From Actinomycetota bacterium (GTDB taxonomy: Bacteria; Actinomycetota; Acidimicrobiia; Acidimicrobiales; RAAP-2): a stretch of 48,253 nucleotides of DNA. This document shows, piece after piece, positions 23,189-29,873 of the stretch (position 1 is the stretch's first letter; each line of letters starts with the position of its first letter). A program made the translations under genes and the position numbers. The stretch spans positions 1 to 48,253 of the forward strand of contig WLNA01000002.1 of assembly GCA_009726065.1 (NCBI GenBank), written 5' to 3'. The notes below the pieces were generated by a model. The model searched no databases. It worked only from the letters and a program-made list of their open reading frames with translations, and was not told where the DNA came from.

Positions 23189-24673
23189 GCGCGTAATCAG
23201 ATACTGCAGCAGAGTGCGAGCACCGAATGCCGTCGCGCCACGCTGGTAGTACCCGCGCGCGCTGTCCGTTCGACTTGGTCCAGCCACATCGAGGTGAGCC
23301 CACGAAATACCGTTCGTGAAGTTCCTCAGGAACAGCGCCGCGACAATCGCACCGGCGTTGCCGGGTTTACCAAGGTTCTTGAGATCAGCGACGTCAGACT
23401 CGAGCTGAGACTCGTAGCCATCCACCAGCGGGAGCTGCCAAAAGGGTTCACCGGTTTCACTACTGGCAGCCAAGAGCTGTGAGGCCAGCACGTCATCAGT
23501 TGCAAACAGCGCACCCATGTCTTCACCGAGCGCCACAACTTGCGCACCTGTCAACGTGGCGATATCAATAATTGCGTCAGGCTGCCGCTCGGCCGCCAGA
23601 CTTAGTCCGTCGGCCAAGATGATCCGACCTTCAGCATCGGGGTTGATAATTTCCACCGTCTTGCCGTTGCGAATCTTCAGCACGTCACCGGGCCTCATCG
23701 CTGCGCCACCGATCATGTTCTCGGTGAGAGGGGCGATCGCGGTGATGCGAATCGGGAGAGCCATTTCGGCCGCAGTGGCGATGACCGAGATAACAATGGC
23801 TGCGCCCGCCATGTCCGTCTTCATCGTGGCCATACCCGCTGGCGTCTTCAGCCAAAGGCCCCCAGTATCAAAGGTGACCCCTTTGCCGACGAGTACGACG
23901 TGGGGTGCCTCAGGATTACCGGCCGGAGCGTAGGTGGCGAGTACGAGGCGGGCAGGCTGCGACGAGCCGAGATTTACGCCCTGGAGTCCACCGAGGCCTT
24001 CTTCGGCGATCTTGGAGTCCTTCCAGATTTCCAGTTCGACATTGGGAATCCCTTCAAGACGTGCGGTGGCAAAGTTAGCGAACGCTTTGGGATGAAGATC
24101 CATACCAGGCATATCGATGAGATGCTTGGCCCAATTCACGCTGCTCGCAACGAGCGAACCGAGGCGCACACCATCGGCCACGCTTTCGTCCAGTGACTCG
24201 GCATCAGGTCCAACCGCGATGATGCCGACTGGGGCACTCTCCGGGGCACCTTTGTAGGAATAATTTGCGAGCAGCACTCCTTCAACCAGCGCCTGGGCGA
24301 TGTCAACCACAGGCCGAGTGGGCCAAATTGAGAGAATTATGGCGGTGGGCACCTTGGGCGATACTTTGGCGGCCATCGCACCAATCTGACGCCACTGTTC
24401 TCGTGAAGTACTCGCACCGTTCGTGACCACAAGCGTGACGGCGGTTCCGTCAACTGCGCGAAAGGTCACCGAAGAGCCCAATTTGGGACGAAGGCCTTGC
24501 TTCTCACACCACTCCGAAGAAATCGGCGACGGCAGGGTGACGCCATTCACGATGGCCGGCACTCCCGCGGCCACGGTGAGGGCACCATCAGTTAGGACCA
24601 AGGGAACTACTACGGAACTGAAACTTGTGAGTTCACGAATAGATGAAACCGAAACAGTGCGAGCCATGCTCAT
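23174..24673 (-). CDS. pepA: Leucyl aminopeptidase (M17)
   Basis: A 499-residue cytosolic aminopeptidase that releases N-terminal residues and recycles peptides. The two-metal site is visible: Lys and Asp in GKGVTFDTGG, Asp in MKTDMAGA, and Asp/Glu in NPDAEGR. The M17 signature is normally NTDAEGR, so Thr is replaced by Pro; the metal ligands themselves are kept. The N-terminal regulatory domain (about 1-175) is typical. Two starts are possible, ATG 24673 and ATG 24667 (MARTVS); a GAGGGA sits six bases before the second. The gene is 12 bases downstream of pduO, so the two form an operon. Confidence 0.93.
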   Translation of the reverse strand: MSMARTVSVSSIRELTSFSSVVVPLVLTDGALTVAAGVPAIVNGVTLPSPISSEWCEKQGLRPKLGSSVTFRAVDGTAVTLVVTNGASTSREQWRQIGAMAAKVSPKVPTAIILSIWPTRPVVDIAQALVEGVLLANYSYKGAPESAPVGIIAVGPDAESLDESVADGVRLGSLVASSVNWAKHLIDMPGMDLHPKAFANFATARLEGIPNVELEIWKDSKIAEEGLGGLQGVNLGSSQPARLVLATYAPAGNPEAPHVVLVGKGVTFDTGGLWLKTPAGMATMKTDMAGAAIVISVIATAAEMALPIRITAIAPLTENMIGGAAMRPGDVLKIRNGKTVEIINPDAEGRIILADGLSLAAERQPDAIIDIATLTGAQVVALGEDMGALFATDDVLASQLLAASSETGEPFWQLPLVDGYESQLESDVADLKNLGKPGNAGAIVAALFLRNFTNGISWAHLDVAGPSRTDSARGYYQRGATAFGARTLLQYLITRSRQS

Positions 24674-24685
24674 TCCCTCTTTCCT

Positions 24686-25228
24686 TTACTCGGCGGCGCG
24701 GGCCGTCGGGTGATTAGGTCCCTCTGCGAAGCGGGCCAATGTCCAAATTAGGTCACTCAATCGGTTGAGGTAAGCGATCACTTCAGAGTCGGGCAGTGGA
24801 TAGGTCACCGCTATCCGCTCCGCTCGACGCACGACCGTACGAGCGACGTCTAAGGAGGCGGAGGCCTGGTTGGCACCCGGCACGATGAACTCTTTTGGTA
24901 TTTCAATGAGCGCGCTATAGGCGTCAATCTGGGATTCCAACTGCGCCACCATCGCCGCAGTAACGAGAGACTTGCCTGGAGTCAACTTCGAACGATTTTC
25001 TGGCAAGGTCGCCACTTCGGCCATAAGGACCCAGAGGTCGCGCTCAATATGAATAAGCACTTTGTTGAGCTCACTGTCGGATCCCTGGAGGGCCCGGGCC
25101 CAGCCAATGGCGGCTTGGGCTTCGTCCACCGCTCCGTTAACTTCGATCGGATCAGAACTCTTCGGGACTCGACCACCAAAGTAGAGGCCGGTCGTGCCGT
25201 CGTCACCATCACGGGTATAGATCTTCAT
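24686..25228 (-). CDS. pduO: Cob(I)alamin adenosyltransferase, PduO type
   Basis: A 180-residue ATP:cob(I)alamin adenosyltransferase that makes adenosylcobalamin, the cofactor of methylmalonyl-CoA mutase encoded 5 kb away. The N-terminus MKIYTRDGDDGTTGLYFGGR is the ATP-binding stretch, and SLDVARTVVRRAERIAV is the conserved PduO/MMAB helix. ATG 25228 is supported by these motifs and by TACGCT exactly six bases before it, so the mRNA is probably leaderless. It diverges from metH, a methylcobalamin enzyme. Longer N-terminal extensions are not family-like. Confidence 0.94.
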   Translation of the reverse strand: MKIYTRDGDDGTTGLYFGGRVPKSSDPIEVNGAVDEAQAAIGWARALQGSDSELNKVLIHIERDLWVLMAEVATLPENRSKLTPGKSLVTAAMVAQLESQIDAYSALIEIPKEFIVPGANQASASLDVARTVVRRAERIAVTYPLPDSEVIAYLNRLSDLIWTLARFAEGPNHPTARAAE

Positions 25229-25234
25229 CACCCA

Positions 25235-25240
25235 AGCGTA
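25235..25240 (-). promoter_or_regulatory. -10 element of pduO (leaderless)
   Basis: TACGCT on the minus strand, six bases before the ATG of pduO. An identical hexamer faces the other way at 25256-25261 for metH. Confidence 0.55.
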
Positions 25241-25255
25241 CCGGTGGGCTCCCAC

Positions 25256-25325
25256 TACGCTCTCGTACTCAAGACGTCGGTTCGAGGGCTCCGGAGAGGT
25301 GAAACGGTAGCCTTGAGGCATCGCC
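25256..25325 (+). promoter_or_regulatory. metH promoter and structured leader
   Basis: TACGCT (25256-25261) predicts +1 at 25268, the C of CTCAAG (25268-25273). CTCAAG is complementary to CTTGAG (25312-25317), which overlaps the metH Shine-Dalgarno GAGG (25315-25318). A competing hairpin, 25282-25316, pairs TCGA-GGCT-CCG with CGG-AGCC-TTGA around the loop GAGAGGTGAAA, with single-base bulges at 25286 and 25308. The two structures exclude each other. The ~58-base leader is too short for a cobalamin riboswitch, and I recognise no known SAM or SAH riboswitch consensus in it. Confidence 0.4.
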
Positions 25326-28300
25326 ATGACTACTTTGCCCCCCTTCCAACGTCCGAGTGCCAGCGACCCCTATCTCGCCGCACTGGCCAAGCGCGCATTG
25401 ATCTTTGACGGAGCCACAGGAACCAATCTCCAGTTAGAAAACCTCACGGCGGCCGATTTCGGTGGTGACGACCTCGAGGGCTGCAATGAACTCCTCGTCC
25501 TAACTCGTCCAGACGCCATTGAGCGACTACACCGGTCGTTTCTCGATGTCGGTGTGGACGTCATCGAGACCAACTCGTTTGGTTCATTCTCGGTCGTTCT
25601 CGCTGAGTACGGCATTCCCGAGCAGGCCCACGAACTCGCAATTACCTCGGCCCAAATTGCTCGGCGCGTCGCTGATGAGTACGCCACCACGACCTCACCG
25701 AAATTCGTAGCTGGCTCCATTGGCCCCGGAACCAAGTTCCCCACCCTCGGCCAGATTTCCTACGACGAGCTCTCCGCCTCCTACGAGGAACTGGCCTACG
25801 GACTCCTCGAAGGCGGAGTCGACCTTCTGCTCGTTGAGACCATGTTTGACCTACTCTCCGGCAAGGCAGCCATCAACGCCTGTCACCGAGCGATGGCTCG
25901 CCACGGACGTATCGTGCCGATTCAAGCCCAAGTCACCATCGAACTCACCGGACGAATGCTGCCCGGTACCGAAATTGGCTCGGCGATTACCTCACTTCTC
26001 CCACTCGGCGTTGACGTCCTAGGACTGAACTGCGCCACCGGCCCCGTCGAGATGCACGAGCCACTGCGTCAGCTTTCTGACACCGCGCCCGTGCCATTGG
26101 CCTGTTTGCCCAATGCGGGGCTGCCCAGCGTCGTCGACGGCAAGATGCACTACGACCTCACACCTGACGGCCTGGCCGAACACCTCGCTCGATTCGTGGC
26201 GGATTACGGCGTCGCAGCCGTGGGTGGTTGCTGTGGCACGACTCCCGAACACCTCGCTCGGGTCGTGGAAGAAGTGGGCAAGGTGACTCGCGCCGAGCGC
26301 ACCACCGTCTTTGAGCCATCGGTCTCGTCGATTTATTCATCTACCTCGTACCACCAAGATCGCTCAGTGCTCCTGGTTGGTGAACGCACTAACGCCAACG
26401 GTTCCAAGAAGTTCCGTGAAGCGATGCTCGAAGGCGACTGGGACACCTGCGTCGGTATGGCCCGTGATCAAATCAAAGAGGGTGCCCACATCTTGGATGT
26501 CTGTGTGGACTACACCGGTGCAGACGGAATTGGCGATATGGATGCACTTATGTCCCGCCTCGCCACCCAGGCTTCCGTTCCCATAATGGTTGATACCACT
26601 GAAATCGCCACCGCCCGCGCCGCGTTGACGTGGCTCGGTGGTAAGGCCATCTTGAACTCCGTCAACCTCGAAGAGGGTGAGGGTCCCGGAACTCGTTTGG
26701 ATGGCTTTTTGTCACTAGCGGCCGAATTCGGTACGGCCGTGGTGGCCACCTGCATCGACGAAGTGGGCCAGGCCCGCACCGCGGAGTGGAAGGTTCGTGC
26801 CGCCACCAACATCACCAACCTCGCTGTTGAGAAATATGGACTCGACCCTCGAGATATTTTAATTGACCCCCTCGCACTCCCCCTTTCCACGGGAATGGAA
26901 GAATCTCGCCGCGACGGCATTGAGACACTCGAAGCAATTCGACGTATCAAGGCCGAACTCCCTGGTGTGCAGACCATCCTGGGCCTCTCCAACATCTCCT
27001 TCGGACTCAACCCGGCCGCCCGTCAGGCACTCAACTCGGTCTTTTTGCACGAAGCATCCGAGGCCGGTTTGGACTCCGCCATCGTGCACGCTTCCAAGAT
27101 CGTCCCCTTGGCTCGCATCGACGATGCCGTGCGCACCGCTTGCCTCGACCTCATCTACGACCGCCGTACCGAAGAGTATGACCCATTACGCAAACTGATT
27201 GACCTCTTTGAAGGCGTCAAGGTCACCGACACGACCAAAAGCAACCTCGACGACTTGCCCTTGCGTGACCGTTTACGCCGTCGCATCATCGACGGTGTGC
27301 GTACCGGACTCGAAGCCGACCTTGATGCGGCGATGGCCGAGGGTATCAAGCCACTTGAGATTGTTAACGACATCCTGCTCGACGGCATGAAGGAAGTTGG
27401 CGAACTCTTCGCCACTGGCGAAATGCAGCTCCCGTTCGTACTCCAGAGCGCCGAGACCATGAAGTCCGCCGTGGCCCACCTCGAACCGTTCATGGAAAAG
27501 TCTGACCAGGGTGGTCGCGGCAAGGTCGTCTTGGCTACCGTCAAGGGCGACGTGCACGACATTGGCAAAAACCTGGTCGACATCATTTTGACCAATAACG
27601 GCTACGAAGTAGTCAACCTAGGCATCAAGGTCGGCATTAACGAAATGTTGGCTGCGGTCGATGAGCACAAGGCTGATGCCCTGGGTATGAGTGGCCTCCT
27701 CGTGAAGTCGACGCTCATCATGCGCGAAAACCTTCAAGTGATGAACGAGCTGGGTTACTCAGATCTCCCCGTGCTTCTGGGAGGCGCTGCCCTCACGCGT
27801 ACCTACGTCGAGCGCGACCTTCGAGAGATCTACAACGGACGTCTCTTCTACGGCAAGGATGCCTTTGAGGGGCTTCGCGTTCTCGACCGTTTGGGAGAAT
27901 TGAAGAAGACCAACGAGATAGACGACCTCTTCGGTCGCGAAATTTCGGAGCGAAAGGTTCCCCGGCGTAGTCGTGACGGGATGGCCCCGAAGCCCGATGG
28001 GCTGCCACACCGCAGTCCCGACGTCGCTGACAATAACGAACTCTTCCCGCCACCATTCCTCGGATCACGAGTGGCCAAGGGGATGTCCATCGACGAGATT
28101 TCAGAGTTCTTGAATCTCACCGCTCTCTTTCGGAATCAATGGGGCTTTCGCCCCGAAGGCGACGAAGACGACAACGCCTTCAAGACGCGCGTGCGGGCCA
28201 CCCTGCGGGAGCAGCTCGCAATCGCCAAGGCCGAGAACTTACTCAACCCCCAAGTCGTATGGGGTCACTTTCCCGTCGCGGCCGATGGCGATGACCTAGT

Positions 28301-28826
28301 TGTCTTCACCGATGACACGCGGACGACCGAACAGACCCGCTTTGTATTTCCCCGTCAGCACCAAGAGCCGTTCATGTGTATCTCGGACTTTTTCCGCTCC
28401 GTGCAGAGTGGTGAGAAGGACTACGCCAGTTTCATGCTCGTAACGATGGGCTCACGCGTTAGTGAGCGCTGCCAGGAACTCTTCGCCGAGGATCGCTACA
28501 CCGACTACCTCATGTTGCACGGTCTCGGCGTTGAAATGGCCGAGGCACTCGCCGAACTCTGGCATAAGCGCATTCGAGAAGAGCTGGGTTTTGTTGATCA
28601 AGATGGACCCACCCTAACTGGCCTCTTCCGTCAGCAGTATCGAGGCGGCCGCTACTCGTGGGGCTACCCCGCCTGCCCCGATCTCACCGACAACGCCAAA
28701 GTCGCCGAATTGCTGGGTGCAGGACGTATTGGCGTTGAAGTCTCTGAAGGCTTCCAGCTACACCCGGAGCAGACAACCGACGCCATCATCTGCCATCACC
28801 CGCAGTCGAAGTACTTCGTCGCGTAG
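25326..28826 (+). CDS. metH: Cobalamin-dependent methionine synthase MetH
   Basis: A 1166-residue four-module enzyme that methylates homocysteine from 5-methyltetrahydrofolate by way of methylcobalamin. The homocysteine module (about 20-325) has zinc ligands in GLNCATGP and Cys302-Cys303 of GGCCGTTPEH. The folate module follows (about 345-610; VGERTNANGSKKFREAM). The cap and cobalamin domains (about 640-880) carry GDVHDIGKN with the cobalt-binding His744. The C-terminal AdoMet reactivation domain (about 900-1166) has GYPACPDLTD and RIGVEVSEGFQLHPEQ. Length is near normal (E. coli about 1227). Shine-Dalgarno GAGG is seven bases before the ATG. It diverges from pduO. Confidence 0.97.
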   Translation: MTTLPPFQRPSASDPYLAALAKRALIFDGATGTNLQLENLTAADFGGDDLEGCNELLVLTRPDAIERLHRSFLDVGVDVIETNSFGSFSVVLAEYGIPEQAHELAITSAQIARRVADEYATTTSPKFVAGSIGPGTKFPTLGQISYDELSASYEELAYGLLEGGVDLLLVETMFDLLSGKAAINACHRAMARHGRIVPIQAQVTIELTGRMLPGTEIGSAITSLLPLGVDVLGLNCATGPVEMHEPLRQLSDTAPVPLACLPNAGLPSVVDGKMHYDLTPDGLAEHLARFVADYGVAAVGGCCGTTPEHLARVVEEVGKVTRAERTTVFEPSVSSIYSSTSYHQDRSVLLVGERTNANGSKKFREAMLEGDWDTCVGMARDQIKEGAHILDVCVDYTGADGIGDMDALMSRLATQASVPIMVDTTEIATARAALTWLGGKAILNSVNLEEGEGPGTRLDGFLSLAAEFGTAVVATCIDEVGQARTAEWKVRAATNITNLAVEKYGLDPRDILIDPLALPLSTGMEESRRDGIETLEAIRRIKAELPGVQTILGLSNISFGLNPAARQALNSVFLHEASEAGLDSAIVHASKIVPLARIDDAVRTACLDLIYDRRTEEYDPLRKLIDLFEGVKVTDTTKSNLDDLPLRDRLRRRIIDGVRTGLEADLDAAMAEGIKPLEIVNDILLDGMKEVGELFATGEMQLPFVLQSAETMKSAVAHLEPFMEKSDQGGRGKVVLATVKGDVHDIGKNLVDIILTNNGYEVVNLGIKVGINEMLAAVDEHKADALGMSGLLVKSTLIMRENLQVMNELGYSDLPVLLGGAALTRTYVERDLREIYNGRLFYGKDAFEGLRVLDRLGELKKTNEIDDLFGREISERKVPRRSRDGMAPKPDGLPHRSPDVADNNELFPPPFLGSRVAKGMSIDEISEFLNLTALFRNQWGFRPEGDEDDNAFKTRVRATLREQLAIAKAENLLNPQVVWGHFPVAADGDDLVVFTDDTRTTEQTRFVFPRQHQEPFMCISDFFRSVQSGEKDYASFMLVTMGSRVSERCQELFAEDRYTDYLMLHGLGVEMAEALAELWHKRIREELGFVDQDGPTLTGLFRQQYRGGRYSWGYPACPDLTDNAKVAELLGAGRIGVEVSEGFQLHPEQTTDAIICHHPQSKYFVA

Positions 28827-28834
28827 TCCGCGCC

Positions 28835-28857
28835 ATTCCCCCTGCTAGCGAGGGAAT
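28835..28857. terminator. Hairpin between convergent metH and DUF4190 gene
   Basis: ATTCCC (28835-28840) pairs with GGGAAT (28852-28857) around an 11-base loop. It sits between two convergent gene ends. There is no run of T on either side, so it would be a weak or Rho-assisted terminator at best. Confidence 0.35.
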
Positions 28858-28865
28858 TAGAGTCG

Positions 28866-29201
28866 TTAGTTGTAAGTATTTCCAGACGCAATCACAACAC
28901 TAAGTATTAGAACTGTAATCCCGATACTGCCGAGCACGATTCCGGCAGTTGCCATTCCCTTGCCAGACTGACCCGTTACCTTGATCTGCTTGTGGGCAAC
29001 GAGTCCAAATATCAATGCCAAAATGGAGCCAATGTAAAACACCCAGACGATGCCCAGCACCAGCGAGGCGATTGCGAGTCCGTTGGTGGCAGCATTCGCA
29101 GATACTACGCCGGTGCTAGTTCCTGGCTGAAAGGTGTTAACACCACAACTTGAGCAGAATTGAGCGTTGTCGGTGTTGTTGTGTCCTGCGGTGCAGAGCA
29201 T
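28866..29201 (-). CDS. Small membrane protein with zinc ribbon and DUF4190 domain
   Basis: A 111-residue protein. The N-terminal Cys/His knuckle (LCTAGH...FCSSCGVNTF) resembles a zinc ribbon. It is followed by two membrane helices (about 42-68 and 83-105) separated by AHKQIKVTGQSGKGMATAG, the pattern of the DUF4190 family. Function is unknown. Shine-Dalgarno AGGAG is seven bases before the ATG. It faces metH tail to tail. Confidence 0.75.
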   Translation of the reverse strand: MLCTAGHNNTDNAQFCSSCGVNTFQPGTSTGVVSANAATNGLAIASLVLGIVWVFYIGSILALIFGLVAHKQIKVTGQSGKGMATAGIVLGSIGITVLILSVVIASGNTYN

Positions 29202-29332
29202 CAGATTCTCCTGAGAAACGTTCTAACCGAAATATTAACATAAAAGCCAAAAAAACGCCGCTATAAACACTATATACCACCTCTGACAACTTGTTAAATG
29301 CTTGGCGTAATGCCATTAAATAAAGGAGAAGA
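29202..29332 (-). promoter_or_regulatory. AT-rich upstream region of the DUF4190 gene
   Basis: This 131 bp is much richer in A and T than the rest of the window. On the minus strand it has a -35-like TTGTCA (29284-29289) and two possible -10 elements: TAATAT (29232-29237), giving a 24-base leader, and TATAGT (29269-29274), giving a 61-base leader. No gene is supported here. Confidence 0.35.
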
Positions 29333-29788
29333 CTACTTATATGAAGACAAGGAAGTCGGAGACACTACGAAACCACGTTTACTGTGGTTGTAGCAAGAGA
29401 CGGTGTCTGCCGTGAGATCGCATGTCAACGGACCATCAATGACGCGCGTACCGGCGCTGAGGGTGACAGTTCCCAGACCAGGATTTCCCAAGCAGCTACC
29501 GCTCTCGCAAGTCTTGAACGTTCCATCCACTTCCATCCGCACCGAGCGATTGTGTGAGGCTGTCTGGCAGTAGGCGTACGTGCCGAGCGCCGGAGAATGT
29601 GAGACTTCGCATTGGAGATCAGAGGCCGGGGCGAAGAATTCGTAGGCATGCTGGGAGCCGACGTACAACTGGTGCGTCGGCTGGAATCCCGTTCCCCGAG
29701 TTGCCGTAAATGTAATTGCTCCACCAATCAGCGCAACGGCCAAGGAGAAGATGACTGCACGAGATCGAATTGTGGTGAGGGCTTTCAT
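29333..29788 (-). CDS. Exported hypothetical protein, DUF6636-like
   Basis: A 151-residue protein with an N-terminal signal or anchor segment (RSRAVIFSLAVALIGGAITFTA). The exported domain has six cysteines in a spaced pattern (LQCEVSH, YAYCQTA, KTCESGSC, LTCDLTAD, VSCYNHSKRGFVVS). It resembles actinobacterial DUF6636-type secreted proteins by pattern only. The cysteines likely form disulfides outside the cytoplasm. Function unknown. The ATG at 29788 is six bases after TACTGT, so the mRNA is probably leaderless. It lies 85 bp downstream of a secreted hydrolase gene and is separated from it by a terminator hairpin. Confidence 0.7.
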   Translation of the reverse strand: MKALTTIRSRAVIFSLAVALIGGAITFTATRGTGFQPTHQLYVGSQHAYEFFAPASDLQCEVSHSPALGTYAYCQTASHNRSVRMEVDGTFKTCESGSCLGNPGLGTVTLSAGTRVIDGPLTCDLTADTVSCYNHSKRGFVVSPTSLSSYK

Positions 29789-29794
29789 GGGGAG

Positions 29795-29800
29795 ACAGTA
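29795..29800 (-). promoter_or_regulatory. -10 element of the DUF6636-like gene (leaderless)
   Basis: TACTGT on the minus strand, six bases before the ATG, directly after the terminator hairpin of the upstream gene. Confidence 0.5.
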
Positions 29801-29804
29801 ATGA

Positions 29805-29841
29805 AAAGTGCTCTTGCGCCACTAGGGCACAAGGGCACTTT
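29805..29841 (-). terminator. Intrinsic-type terminator after the CocE-like gene
   Basis: A long stem pairs 29805-29820 with 29826-29841: 16 positions with one mismatch (C17/A29) and one G-U, loop of five bases. On the minus strand it is followed by TTTTCATT, an imperfect T-tract. It sits 33 bp after the stop of the CocE-like hydrolase gene. Confidence 0.6.
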
Positions 29842-29873
29842 CAACGAATTGACCGTTTACCGGAGCAAGGTGA

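Noticed and set aside
25229-25325. Cobalamin riboswitch in the pduO-metH gap
   Set aside because: At 97 bp the gap is too short for a full cobalamin riboswitch, and no B12-box-like GCCACTG core is present.
29341-29415. Small plus-strand frame (MKTRKSETLRNH...) with an upstream AAAGGAG
   Set aside because: The ribosome-like site is 12 bases from the ATG, and the frame is antisense to the end of the DUF6636-like gene with no other support.
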